A DNA stretch of 64,000 nt, taken from assembly GCF_016863475.1 (NCBI RefSeq), contig NZ_BOOY01000001.1, positions 186,001 to 250,000 on the forward strand. The letters are read 5' to 3'. A program made the position numbers and the translations under genes. Source of the stretch: Spirilliplanes yamanashiensis. GTDB taxonomy: Bacteria; Actinomycetota; Actinomycetes; Mycobacteriales; Micromonosporaceae. Shown here piece after piece: positions 55,438 through 64,000 of the stretch. The notes under the pieces were generated by a model. That model was not told where the DNA came from. It was given only the letters and a program-made list of their open reading frames with translations, and ran no database searches. Numbering within the stretch: position 1 is the first letter of the stretch; each line of letters opens with the position of its first letter.

Positions 55438-56019
55438 GTGTCCGCGACGCGCATGATGATCCTCGGCCTGGTCAACTGGATGCAGCCGGTGCACGGCTAC
55501 GACGTGCGCCGCGAGCTGCTGAGCTGGAGCGCCGACAAGTGGGCGAACGTGCAGCCCGGCTCGATCTACCACGCCCTGCGCAAGCTCGCCGAGGAGGGCC
55601 TGCTGCGCGAGGTGGCGACGGAGCAGGTCGGCGCCCGGCCGGCGCGCACCACGTACGAGATCACCCCGGCGGGCAAGGACGAGTTCGAGACGCTGCTGCG
55701 CCGCCTGTGGTGGCAGCTGGACGTGCCGCCGGACCCGTTCCTGGCCGCGTTCTCGTTCCTGCCGGCGCTGCCGCGCGAGGAGGCGGCGGCCGCGCTGCGC
55801 AGCCGCGCCGCCCAGCTGAAGGCGGGCCTGGAGCAGATGGCGGCGTCAGCGGCGTCGGAGTGGATGAAGTCGAAGCCGGTGCACGTGGGCTGGTCGTTCG
55901 AGCTGTGGATGGCCCGGGCGGAGGCGGACATGGGCTGGTGCCTGCGGGTGGCGGAGCGGATCGAGTCGGGGGAGTCGTACTTCCCGCCGGGCTTCCCGGC
56001 CGACTTTAGTCAACGTTGA
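55438..56019 (+). CDS. PadR-family transcriptional regulator
   Basis: 193 aa from GTG. Winged helix with [31 protein letters not shown] and [13 protein letters not shown], then a helical dimerisation domain (about 95-190): the PadR subfamily with the long C-terminal part. A perfect 16-bp palindrome at 56007-56022 overlaps its own stop codon and the promoter of the following ABC genes, so these are its likely target. Confidence 0.92.
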   Translation: MSATRMMILGLVNWMQPVHGYDVRRELLSWSADKWANVQPGSIYHALRKLAEEGLLREVATEQVGARPARTTYEITPAGKDEFETLLRRLWWQLDVPPDPFLAAFSFLPALPREEAAAALRSRAAQLKAGLEQMAASAASEWMKSKPVHVGWSFELWMARAEADMGWCLRVAERIESGESYFPPGFPADFSQR

Positions 56020-56045
56020 CTATTCATGGTTTGACGGCGTAACTT
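56007..56045 (+). promoter_or_regulatory. PadR operator overlapping the promoter of the ABC exporter operon
   Basis: The palindrome TAGTCAACGTTGACTA (56007-56022) contains TTGACT (56016-56021) as the -35. An 18-nt spacer and TAACTT (56040-56045) follow, and the ATG lies seven nt later at 56053. Binding would cover the -35. Confidence 0.75.
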
Positions 56046-56052
56046 CGGGCTC

Positions 56053-57008
<956 letters not shown>

Positions 57009-57009
<1 letters not shown>

Positions 57010-57764
57010 TGACCTTCGTCCGCGACACCTGGCTCATCTTCGCCCGCCAGATGCAGCTCCTGCTGCGCAACCCCGTCTGGGTCCTCGTCGGCGTCTTCCA
57101 GCCCGTCATGTACCTGCTGCTGTTCGCGCCCCTGCTCAAGCCCGCCCTGCAGGTGCAGACGGACGCCGAGGCGTACCGCATCTTCGTCCCCGGCCTGCTC
57201 GTCCTGCTCGCCATCTTCGGCGGCCTGTTCCAGGGCTTCGGCCTCATCGCCGAACTCCGCGCCGGCGTCATCGAACGCTCCCGCGTCACCCCGGTCAGCC
57301 GCATCGCCCTGCTCCTCGGCCGCTCCCTGCGCGACATGGTCAGCCTCATCGCCCAGGCCGTCATCATCACGCTGCTCGCCCTCGTCTTCGACCTGCGCGT
57401 GTTCATCGGCGACCTGCTGCTGGCGTTCCTGATGCTGGCCCTGATCTCCCTGATGACCTCGGCCGTGTCCTACGGCGTCGCCCTGCTCGTGAAGAGCGAG
57501 GACGCGCTGGCGCCCCTGATGAACACCGTCGCCCAGCCCGTCCTGCTGCTGTCGGGCATCCTGCTGCCGCTGACGTTCGCACCGGGCTGGCTGCAGGGCA
57601 TCGCCGACTGGAACCCGTTCTCCTGGGCGGTCAACGGCACCCGAGCCCTGTTCGTCGGCGACCTCGGTGACCCGGCCGTGTGGCAGGGCCTGCTGATCAT
57701 GGCGGTGCTGGCGGTGGCGGCGATCGTGTGGGCGGCCAGGCTGTTCGCCCGGTCGGTGCGCTGA
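57009..57764 (+). CDS. ABC-2 type exporter permease (DrrB-like)
   Basis: 251 aa, ATG overlapping the ATPase stop by one base. Six hydrophobic segments; conserved QMQLLLRNPVWVLVGVFQPVMYLLLF at the start, ELRAGVIERSRVTPVSR, and PLTFAPGWLQGIADWNPFSWAV near the end. It forms the membrane part of the exporter. Confidence 0.94.
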
Positions 57765-57776
57765 GGGGTCGCTCCT

Positions 57777-57987
57777 GGCGCTCGCCGTGCTGTTTCGGGG
57801 CCCGCTCGCCGTGCCGTCTGGGGGCCCACTCGCCGTGCCGTGTGCGGCCCGCCCGCCGTGCCGTCCGTGGGCCCGCTTGCCTGTTTCTTGTGGGCGCCCG
57901 CTTACCTGCCGTTTACGGACGCGCTTATCTGCTCCTCATTGGCCCGTTGGCCGGCTGTTTGTGGGCCCCGATCGCCTACCGCTTGCG
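57777..57987. repeat. Nine-unit degenerate tandem repeat, about 24 nt each
   Basis: Units of 22-25 nt begin at 57777, 57799, 57823, 57846, 57870, 57893, 57918, 57941 and 57964. The common core is GGCCCGCTCGCCGTGCCGT, best kept in units 2-4 and decaying to the right. The last unit runs into the 3-prime end of the O-methyltransferase gene (57976). It fills the space between two convergent genes. Confidence 0.8.
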
Positions 57988-58629
57988 GGCGATCGTCAGG
58001 CCGTCCGCCACCGGCAGCATCACCACCTCGACCCGGTCGTCCCCCACCACCATGTCGTTGAAGGCGACGATGGCGTGGTCCGACTCCCGCTGCGGATCCA
58101 GCACCCGCCCCGACCACAACACGTTGTCCACCAGCACCAGCCCGCCGGGGCGCAGCCGCGGCACCAGCTCCGCCCAGTAGACGTGATAGTTCTCCTTGTC
58201 CGCGTCGATGAACGCCAGGTCGATGTGCTCGCCTGCTGGCAGCGCCCGGAGTCCGTCCGCGGCCGCCCCGATCCGCAGGTCGATCCGGTCGTCCACCCCG
58301 GCCCGCGCCCAGTACCGGCGCGCCACGTCCGTGAACTCCGTCGAGATGTCGAAGCACGTCAACCGCCCACCGTCCCGCAAGCCCCGCGCGATCGCCAACG
58401 ACGACAGCCCGGTGAACGTGCCCACCTCCACCGCGTAGCCCGTGCCCTGGACCTTCGCCAGCAGGGTGAGGAACGCGGCCTGCTCCGGCGCCACCTGCAT
58501 GCCGGCGTTGTCCGGCAGCAGCGCCCGGGTCTCGGCGATCAGGTCGGCGGCCACCTCGTCGGGTGGGGTGCCGTGGGCCAGGAGGTAGGCGTGCAGGTCC
58601 GGGGTGAGCGGGAGGGGCTTGAACGTCAT
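57976..58629 (-). CDS. Class I SAM-dependent O-methyltransferase (catechol/caffeoyl-CoA type)
   Basis: 217 aa. AVEVGTFTGLSSLAIARGL (SAM motif I), DLAFIDADKENYHVYW with the metal-binding Asp, and LVLVDNVLWSGRV are diagnostic of methyltransferase family 3. It methylates hydroxyl groups of small aromatics in a divalent-metal-dependent way; the substrate is not readable from context. The last 4 codons lie in the tandem repeat. Confidence 0.94.
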   Translation of the reverse strand: MTFKPLPLTPDLHAYLLAHGTPPDEVAADLIAETRALLPDNAGMQVAPEQAAFLTLLAKVQGTGYAVEVGTFTGLSSLAIARGLRDGGRLTCFDISTEFTDVARRYWARAGVDDRIDLRIGAAADGLRALPAGEHIDLAFIDADKENYHVYWAELVPRLRPGGLVLVDNVLWSGRVLDPQRESDHAIVAFNDMVVGDDRVEVVMLPVADGLTIARKR

Positions 58630-58705
58630 GCCCTCTGTTCTACAACGCAGTTCTCCGGCGTGTCCCGGGCGCGGCTGGTGTACCGCAGGTCTGAGCGCGG
58701 CCGGT

Positions 58706-59341
58706 CTAGAGCGCGTCCTTGCGCCACAGTGATGTCACCGGGACGCCGAGCTCCCCGAGCAACCGCCGCAGCAACGGCAACGACACCCCGACCACGTTGC
58801 CGTGATCACCGTCGATGCGCTCGACGAACACCCCACCGAGCCCGTCGATCGTGAACGCCCCGGCCACCCACAACGGCTCCCCGGTCGCCACGTAGGCGTC
58901 GATCTCGTCATCACTGACGTCGGCGAACGCGACCACGGTCGACCCAACCCCACCGATGGCGACTCCATCCCCGCGAAGATCCACCAGGTGATGCCCGGTG
59001 TACAGCACCCCGGTCCGGCCACGCATGGCCCGCCACCGCTTCACCGCGACATCGGCGTCGCCGGGCTTACCGAGGATCTCCCCGTCGAACGCCAGCACCG
59101 AGTCGCACCCGAGCACCACCGTGTCGGCATGCTTCCCGGCAACCCGCAACCGCTCGGCGACCGTCTCGGCCTTCATCCGCGCCAAGGTCGCACACAACGC
59201 GTCGGCCTCACGATCCTCGACCACCGACTCGTCGACGCCACTGACGATCACGTCAACGTCGATCCCGGCAGCCTGCAACAGGGCCCGCCGAGCCGGACTG
59301 GCCGACGCAAGTACCAGCCGGCACGCACTCGATGTCTGCAC
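58706..59341 (-). CDS. maf: Maf/YceF-type nucleotide pyrophosphatase
   Basis: 211 aa from GTG. RLVLASASPARRALLQAAGI at the N-terminus, LGCDSVLAFDGEILGKPGD and RWRAMRGRTGVLYTGHHLV are the Maf signatures. It hydrolyses noncanonical or modified nucleoside triphosphates. TAGCGT (minus strand, 59350-59355) lies eight nt before the start, so it may have its own promoter just after mycP. In many actinobacteria maf follows accE; here other genes lie between. Confidence 0.93.
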   Translation of the reverse strand: MQTSSACRLVLASASPARRALLQAAGIDVDVIVSGVDESVVEDREADALCATLARMKAETVAERLRVAGKHADTVVLGCDSVLAFDGEILGKPGDADVAVKRWRAMRGRTGVLYTGHHLVDLRGDGVAIGGVGSTVVAFADVSDDEIDAYVATGEPLWVAGAFTIDGLGGVFVERIDGDHGNVVGVSLPLLRRLLGELGVPVTSLWRKDAL

Positions 59342-59364
59342 GAGCGCCCACGCTACGTCTTGCC

Positions 59365-60495
59365 CTAGGGGTACGTCCCGTCGCCCCTCCGCCGCCGGAC
59401 CAGGAGGAAGGCGACCAGCCCACCGATCACTGCGACGCTGCCTACGAGGCCTCCGGCGATCAGCGGGGTGTTGTTGCTCTTCGGATCTGTCTCGGTGGAG
59501 GCGTTGGCAGTAGGGGAAGTGGTTGCGGATTCGGAGATGGACGGACTTGGCGCCGTGCTAGGTGCTAGGGGTGGGACATCGGCGGTCAGCGCTTTGACGA
59601 TGTTCACCACGCCGTAGCCGCACTCATCGTCCCGGCCAGGCGGCCCGTTGTCGTCAGCGGTGGCAGTCAAACGGTGAATAACTTCGCGTGCCGTTAAGCT
59701 AGGGAACTTGCTGCGAATGAGCGCTGCTGCCCCAGAAACGATAGCTGTGGAGTTTGAGGTCCCTGTGCCTATGCGGTATTGATTCTTGGGTCCAGTGCTT
59801 ACGATCTCGTCGGCGGGGGCGCAAATCAAAACAGCTCTGTCGCGGATAGAAATTTCCGAATGATCCCCGCCACGGTCTGAGCCGCCAACGGCTAACACGC
59901 CCGGCATTGCCGCAGGGTATCCCCCCACAATGTCGAGGTTGGTATTTCCGATCCCAGCCACGATGAGCACATCTCGTGCGGCCGCCTCCGCCACTGCGGC
60001 ATCAATCTCGTCGTCTGGAGAAACGGCATACGACACATTTACGATGCTAGCTCCGCGGTCTATCGCGATTTTGATTCCGCGTCCGACGGCAGGCGCTCCG
60101 GCGCTGATTTCCTTATTTTGGATCTTGATGGGTAGCAATTTGGCTTCGGGCGCGATGCCGAGAACGCCAGCGTTGCTCGCGCGACCTCTTCCTGCAATGA
60201 GTCCGGCCATCTGCGTGCCGTGGCTGTCTTGGTCCTCGCGGCCGTCGCCGGAATCTCCCGGAATGATGGTGGTGCCGGTGAGCACCTGACCGGCCAGATC
60301 CCGATGCGGATCTATGCCGGTATCTACAACGGCTACGACCACGCCGCTGCCCTTCGAGACTGTGTGGGCTCTTGACGCGGCCAGCGCTTTCAGATGCCAC
60401 TGACCGTCTCTAACCTTGTCGGCAGAAGCTGCCGCCGGGGGTAGCGTCGCCAGAATCGACAGGCTGAAAGCGAAGATTACACGGACTCGCCTCAT
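59365..60495 (-). CDS. mycP: Mycosin-type membrane-anchored subtilisin-like protease
   Basis: 376 aa from ATG at 60495. Signal sequence, then an S8 domain with Asp58 (VVDTGID), His92 (DSHGTQMAG), oxyanion Asn184 and Ser247 (GTSNSTAIVSG), a Thr/Ser/Pro linker and a C-terminal transmembrane helix (about 340-363) followed by Arg residues. This is the mycosin layout; MycP proteins process type VII substrates and stabilise the ESX complex. GC content is clearly lower than in the flanking genes. It overlaps the upstream gene by 4 nt. Confidence 0.93.
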   Translation of the reverse strand: MRRVRVIFAFSLSILATLPPAAASADKVRDGQWHLKALAASRAHTVSKGSGVVVAVVDTGIDPHRDLAGQVLTGTTIIPGDSGDGREDQDSHGTQMAGLIAGRGRASNAGVLGIAPEAKLLPIKIQNKEISAGAPAVGRGIKIAIDRGASIVNVSYAVSPDDEIDAAVAEAAARDVLIVAGIGNTNLDIVGGYPAAMPGVLAVGGSDRGGDHSEISIRDRAVLICAPADEIVSTGPKNQYRIGTGTSNSTAIVSGAAALIRSKFPSLTAREVIHRLTATADDNGPPGRDDECGYGVVNIVKALTADVPPLAPSTAPSPSISESATTSPTANASTETDPKSNNTPLIAGGLVGSVAVIGGLVAFLLVRRRRGDGTYP

Positions 60496-61754
60496 CGAGG
60501 CATTCCGATCACGGGGCCAGGATCGATTCGCCTTTCCCGCGGTGCTTCGAGTACAGGCGGAACGCCTTCGGCAGTCTCCCATGGATTGTCTGGATCCCAT
60601 CGCCGCGCTTGGGTCTCGGAACCTTGTGTAGCTCCGCGGCCGTTCGGTGCCAATACGCCGGGCATCCCCGGCATGCTTGCCTGATGGCCGGCTATAACGC
60701 CTCCGACCGGATTGACCTGCATAGTCGGTCGGCCGCCAGACGTGGGCTGTCGAAGGGGCGCGGTACTTGGTGTGCCTCCGACAACGCCATTGGTTGGGCC
60801 CGTGCCCCTGACGCCGCCAAGTGGTCCCTGGCCGATGGCGCGCCCCGGTGGCGCCGCGACGCTGGGTGCACCTGGGCGGCTGTAGCCTGCTGGCGGTGAA
60901 GGTGGCGAGGCGATGCCAGATATCGGGGAAGGCTGCGATGAGCCCGCTCCGGTCGGCGTTGGGCTAGTGGGTGGAGCCCCGATGTGAGGGGGACTGCTGC
61001 TGTCCAGAATGGGCCCAATTGCCGGTCGGCCAGAAGATTGTCGATCGGTACGATTTCCATCGAAGGGCGGTGAAGTGGCTGTCGACGACGGCGACGCACC
61101 GGTCGCAAGAGGTACCGCAGCCGTGGCGTCTTCGCCGCCGAAGAGGTCGTCGGTCGTTACATCCCTTCTCGGGTCGAAGGGAGCCGGCGTACGGAGCGTC
61201 GCGGACGCCTGCCTCAACTCCGTGCTCAGATTGACCATGATGCCGGCCGCCTCGCGCTGCAGCCGAACATGCTCCTGCTGCGCCCTGACAATCTCCGGCC
61301 TCATGGCATCGAACGCGCCGGTCCCGCCCATCTCCCGCTCAGCAACCGCATAGTCGTTGAGCGCCGCCTGATTGGCCTTGTACTGGTCGTAGACCCGCTT
61401 AAGCTCCCGACGCTGGCCCCCCAGAGCCGAGATGGCACCCGAAAGCGCAGTGTCATTGGCCACCGCTGCGTCATAGGTCTCGCCGAGCGACTCGATGAGC
61501 TTGTTCAGCCGTGCGAGGTACATCGCCGATGCCGCGTTCCGCTCCGGCGGCCATGCCTGCATGAGTTTGTCGCGGTAGTCCTCGACGCGGCGCTTGTGGG
61601 TCAGGATCATCTCGTGGGTGGCGCGCCAGCTGTTCTGCAGCGTCCAGTGGACCTGGGCCGGTTCGTGGTCCGCCAGGGCGTTCCACATGGTCTCGATGTC
61701 CCAGGTCCAGAAGTCGGTTCCGCCGTAGAAGCCGGCGCCGTCTGCTTCGATCAT
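60492..61754 (-). CDS. Putative type VII secretion substrate: helical N-terminus and long Pro/Gly-rich tail
   Basis: 420 aa. The first 200 residues are helical (FWTWDIETMWNALADHEPAQV, then long amphipathic helices) as in PPE/WXG-like effectors. Tyr135 to Glu139 (YAVAE) gives a YxxxE secretion-type signal between helices. The rest (about 200-420) is low-complexity Pro/Ser/Gly. No toxin domain is visible. It is the middle gene of the operon with mycP and the 146-aa protein. Lower GC than its surroundings. Confidence 0.72.
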   Translation of the reverse strand: MIEADGAGFYGGTDFWTWDIETMWNALADHEPAQVHWTLQNSWRATHEMILTHKRRVEDYRDKLMQAWPPERNAASAMYLARLNKLIESLGETYDAAVANDTALSGAISALGGQRRELKRVYDQYKANQAALNDYAVAEREMGGTGAFDAMRPEIVRAQQEHVRLQREAAGIMVNLSTELRQASATLRTPAPFDPRRDVTTDDLFGGEDATAAVPLATGASPSSTATSPPFDGNRTDRQSSGRPAIGPILDSSSPPHIGAPPTSPTPTGAGSSQPSPISGIASPPSPPAGYSRPGAPSVAAPPGRAIGQGPLGGVRGTGPTNGVVGGTPSTAPLRQPTSGGRPTMQVNPVGGVIAGHQASMPGMPGVLAPNGRGATQGSETQARRWDPDNPWETAEGVPPVLEAPRERRIDPGPVIGMPR

Positions 61755-62194
61755 CAGAGTTCGAACTCCCGGCTGTTGTTGCGGCCGCCGGGGCTGTCCA
61801 TCGCGGCGCCGTTGGCGAGGGCGTCCTGGACGTCGCGGACGCGGGCCTCGGAGAAGGCGTCCGCGCCGCGGTACTCGGTGCTCACCTTCTGGGCCGCGCT
61901 GGCCAGGGTGTGGGTGTCGCCGCGGAACTCGCCGATGTTCCGGTAGGTGATCCGCTTGGCCTCGTGGTGCGCCGCGAAGAACTGCTGCAACTCCGCGAAC
62001 ATCGCCGTCCCGGGCAGATCCAGCCGGAGCTCCCCGACCACCCGGTTCGCCTCAGGTCCGAAGTTCTTCTCCACCTCGGCCGCCAGCCCCGCCGCGAAGT
62101 CCTCCATCGCCGCGATGTCCGCCTCGATCCCCGCGATCTGGCTGTCGCCCAGCCCGGCCGATCGTGCCGTGATGTCCCCGTGCCACTCCGGCAT
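61754..62194 (-). CDS. EspC/WXG100-like putative type VII secreted protein
   Basis: 146 aa from ATG at 62194 with GGGAGGG upstream. All-helical: helix about 17-45, hinge, helix about 60-110, and YxxxD at Tyr108-Asp112 (YRGAD), the T7SS export signal position. It lacks a clear WXG turn, so it is closer to EspC/DUF2580-like partners. First gene of the three-gene operon; the downstream start overlaps the stop by one base (TGATG). Confidence 0.72.
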   Translation of the reverse strand: MPEWHGDITARSAGLGDSQIAGIEADIAAMEDFAAGLAAEVEKNFGPEANRVVGELRLDLPGTAMFAELQQFFAAHHEAKRITYRNIGEFRGDTHTLASAAQKVSTEYRGADAFSEARVRDVQDALANGAAMDSPGGRNNSREFEL

Positions 62195-62281
62195 CTGCCC
62201 TCCCCGACAGTCACGCAACTCGATCGAGAGGGTAGCGGTTCGTGGCGGTCGGCGGGCCCCCGATGCGGCCCTTGTGGACAG

Positions 62282-62470
62282 TCAGCTCCGGGGTGTCCGC
62301 CACGTCCCGCGGGCGCCCGACCGGCCCGACCGGACCCATGCCGACACGCCCGGCTCGTCCGGTGGTGGTGAAGATCTGGGGAGTGCGGTCAGCAGCGCTG
62401 CGGTCACCGCGGCGAGTTCCTCGGCCGTCGGGGTGCCCCGGGAGACGCTGAACAGCAGGTCATCCGCCAT
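62282..62470 (-). CDS. accE: Acyl-CoA carboxylase epsilon subunit
   Basis: 62 aa. SVSRGTPTAEELAAVTAALL at the start and a C-terminal SAWVRSGRSGARGTWRTP are the AccE signature (RGxPTxEELAAL...W). These small subunits stabilise actinobacterial acyl-CoA carboxylase complexes between the alpha chain (53674-55413 here) and AccD. accD normally lies directly upstream, but here a divergent kinase gene does. TAGGCT ends six nt before the ATG. Confidence 0.82.
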   Translation of the reverse strand: MADDLLFSVSRGTPTAEELAAVTAALLTALPRSSPPPDEPGVSAWVRSGRSGARGTWRTPRS

Positions 62471-62476
62471 GTTGCC

Positions 62477-62482
62477 AGCCTA
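62477..62482 (-). promoter_or_regulatory. -10 element of leaderless accE
   Basis: TAGGCT on the minus strand, six nt before the ATG at 62470; the same hexamer drives the biotin carboxylase gene (55421-55426). Confidence 0.6.
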
Positions 62483-62498
62483 GGTCACCATGGTGACC
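62483..62498. promoter_or_regulatory. 16-bp perfect palindrome upstream of accE
   Basis: GGTCACCATGGTGACC directly abuts the accE -10 on its upstream side, inside the -35/-10 spacer. A bound dimer there would repress accE; the regulator is unknown. Confidence 0.6.
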
Positions 62499-62547
62499 CA
62501 GGTCCCACACGCGCCTGATCGATTAGTGTGCGGTTGCGCGGACCGGG

Positions 62548-62553
62548 TATTTT
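62548..62553 (+). promoter_or_regulatory. -10 element of the leaderless kinase gene
   Basis: TATTTT ends seven nt before the ATG at 62561 with no ribosome-binding site. Confidence 0.55.
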
Positions 62554-62560
62554 CTGCGGG

Positions 62561-64000
62561 ATGTCTTCTGGCCCTCCCCAAGTTGTCGCTGACCGTTACC
62601 GGCTCGTGTCGCCGCTCGGTCAGGGCGGGATGGGTCGTGTCTGGCGCGCGACCGATGTCGTCCTGCATCGGGACGTCGCGATCAAGGAGCTGGTGCCGCC
62701 TCCCGGGCTGACGACCGAGGAGCGGCAGGAGATGCGCGAGCGGTCGTTGCGGGAGGCGCGGGCGATCGCGCGGCTCAACAACATCAACGTGGTGCGCGTC
62801 TTCGACGTGCTGCGCACGGACGCCGATCCGTGGATCGTCATGGAGTACGTGCCGTCGCGGTCATTGCACGACGTGCTGGCCTCGGACGGGCCGGTGGGGC
62901 CGGAGCGGGCCGCGGAGATCGGGCTCGGGGTGCTCGGGGCGCTGAAGGCCGCGCACCGGGCCGGGGTGATGCACCGGGACGTGAAGCCGGGCAACGTGCT
63001 GCTCGGCCAGGACGGCCGCGTCGTGCTCACCGACTTCGGCCTGGCCACCATCCCGGGCGACCCGAACGTGACGCGGACCGGCCTGGTGCTCGGCTCGCCC
63101 GCGTACATCGCGCCGGAGCGCGCCAAGGACGGCACCGCCGGGCCGAAGGCCGACCTGTGGTCGCTCGGCGCGACCCTGTACGCGGCGGTCGAGGGCGCGT
63201 CGCCGTACGCCCGGCCGTCGGCGATCGCGACGCTCGCGGCGCTCGCCACCGAGGACCCGCCGCCGGCCCGCAACGCGGGCCCGCTCAAGCATGTCCTGAA
63301 CGGCCTGCTCCGCAAGGACCCGAACCAGCGCATCGACGCCGAGGAGGCCGAGCGCCTCCTCAACCGCGCCATCGGCCGCCGCCCGCGCCTCGGCTTCCCG
63401 ATGAGCCCGACGATGCGCCGCCCAGGCCGCGACCGCACCGGCACGCGCCCGGTCCTCCCCGGCCCGGTCACCGGATCGGCGCAGGTCCCGGGCTCGCCGC
63501 CCCCGCCGGTCGTGCCGGGCCCGCGCCCGCCGGCGCAGCTGCCCGGCGCCGACTCCGGCCGCACGGTCTACCGCCCCGGCAAGGCGTCGGTCGGCCAGCC
63601 GGCCGCGGCCGCGCCGCGCCCGCAGACCGAGACCCGCATCGACACCCCGGTGGTCCCGCCGGCGAAGAACACCGCCGCCACGCGCGTCGACACCCCCGCG
63701 ATCAAAGACCCCGGGGGTACGCCTTCGGCCCGCACCCAGACGCCCAGCCGCCCGGCCGCCGCACCGGACGAGCAGCGCCAGGCCGCAGCGGCCCAGATCG
63801 CCGTTCCGATCGCCCCGCGCCGCACCCCGCCCGCCACCACCCCGCCCGCCACCACCCCGCCCCCGGCGGAGCAGCGCCCAACCGCGCCCGCCCCCACGGC
63901 AACGGACGCACCGCCCACCGACCCGTCGACCGCCCAGGCACCGACCTCCCCGGCGCCGCAGACCGACAAGGCGGCCGCGCAGGCCGAGGCGGCGGAGCCG
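62561..64000 (+). CDS. Ser/Thr protein kinase, PknB-like (C-terminus beyond window)
   Basis: 480 codons are visible and the frame stays open to the window end. Kinase domain about 12-265: GQGGMGRVW, DVAIKEL, HRDVKPGNV (about 139), DFGLATI, GSPAYIAPE. From about 275 on the chain is Pro/Thr/Ala-rich with repeated PPATT and similar tracts, the usual juxtamembrane linker; the transmembrane and sensor parts lie outside. It is related to the kinase at 36126-38057. The nearby accE and type VII genes are on the opposite strand. Confidence 0.94.
   Translation, partial: MSSGPPQVVADRYRLVSPLGQGGMGRVWRATDVVLHRDVAIKELVPPPGLTTEERQEMRERSLREARAIARLNNINVVRVFDVLRTDADPWIVMEYVPSRSLHDVLASDGPVGPERAAEIGLGVLGALKAAHRAGVMHRDVKPGNVLLGQDGRVVLTDFGLATIPGDPNVTRTGLVLGSPAYIAPERAKDGTAGPKADLWSLGATLYAAVEGASPYARPSAIATLAALATEDPPPARNAGPLKHVLNGLLRKDPNQRIDAEEAERLLNRAIGRRPRLGFPMSPTMRRPGRDRTGTRPVLPGPVTGSAQVPGSPPPPVVPGPRPPAQLPGADSGRTVYRPGKASVGQPAAAAPRPQTETRIDTPVVPPAKNTAATRVDTPAIKDPGGTPSARTQTPSRPAAAPDEQRQAAAAQIAVPIAPRRTPPATTPPATTPPPAEQRPTAPAPTATDAPPTDPSTAQAPTSPAPQTDKAAAQAEAAEP

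Noticed and set aside
57777-57987. Tandem array considered as a CRISPR
   Set aside because: Units are contiguous and degenerate, with no constant-length unique spacers and no cas genes.
57680-58180. Open frame giving a protein of eight-residue repeats (such as RSPCRLGA, HSPCRVRP) over the tandem array
   Set aside because: It arises only because the 24-nt DNA period is a multiple of three. It overlaps two well-supported genes and has no ribosome-binding site or conserved sequence.

Overview
The window is one contiguous piece of a high-GC actinobacterial chromosome. Most genes use GTG or ATG starts and almost all wobble positions are G or C. A complete conservon (cvnABCD), actinobacterial serine/threonine kinases, an orphan acyl-CoA carboxylase epsilon subunit, a mycosin-type protease and many apparently leaderless genes together suggest a filamentous actinomycete. 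Micromonosporaceae is my best guess, but it is a guess from gene content and style, not from a search. I see no rRNA, tRNA, CRISPR array, prophage or complete insertion sequence. The TetR gene at the left edge and the kinase gene at the right edge are cut by the window.

Layout. 1-1.6 kb: TetR repressor, its divergent membrane-protein target with paired operators, and a small SCO4848-type membrane protein. 1.7-2.7 kb: secreted chitin-binding/GH16-like protein. 2.8-12.7 kb: nucleoside uptake and salvage (BMP lipoprotein, two-domain ATPase, two permeases, cytidine deaminase with an extra C-terminal domain, thymidine phosphorylase, adenosine deaminase), plus a DUF4272 protein and an RlmA-like methyltransferase. 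13.1-18.1 kb: conservon. 18.2-23.3 kb: VOC protein, two lipoproteins, and a two-gene operon whose 715-aa product carries the same C-terminal tail as the conservon kinase. 23.4-27.2 kb: a half-size and a full aldehyde dehydrogenase with deoC, divergent from upp. 27.3-33.5 kb: NUDIX hydrolase and a Stealth-type polysaccharide locus. 33.8-41.4 kb: GPP34 protein, phosphohexomutase, membrane Ser/Thr kinase, acyl-CoA mutase large subunit and M20 amidohydrolase. 41.6-48.7 kb: single genes (DUF4349, MBL-fold, coiled-coil protein, SalK-like, double GNAT, gamma-glutamylcyclotransferase, NAD(P)H-quinone dehydrogenase, DedA). 49.1-52.5 kb: circularly permuted ATP-grasp/alpha-E/transglutaminase operon. 52.6-64 kb: GT2, biotin carboxylase, PadR-controlled ABC exporter, O-methyltransferase, Maf, a small type VII secretion-like operon of lower GC, accE and a Ser/Thr kinase.

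How it fits together. Uptake and salvage of nucleosides is the largest theme. The importer feeds cdd, deoA and add; deoC plus the aldehyde dehydrogenases dispose of the deoxyribose; upp rescues uracil; and the phosphohexomutase may interconvert pentose phosphates. The biotin carboxylase, maf and accE recall the acc/maf neighbourhood of other actinobacteria, but accD is absent and unrelated genes lie between them. About sixteen genes have a -10-like hexamer ending 6-7 nt before the start codon, so leaderless transcription seems to be the usual mode for single genes here, while polycistronic and secreted-protein genes more often have a Shine-Dalgarno sequence.
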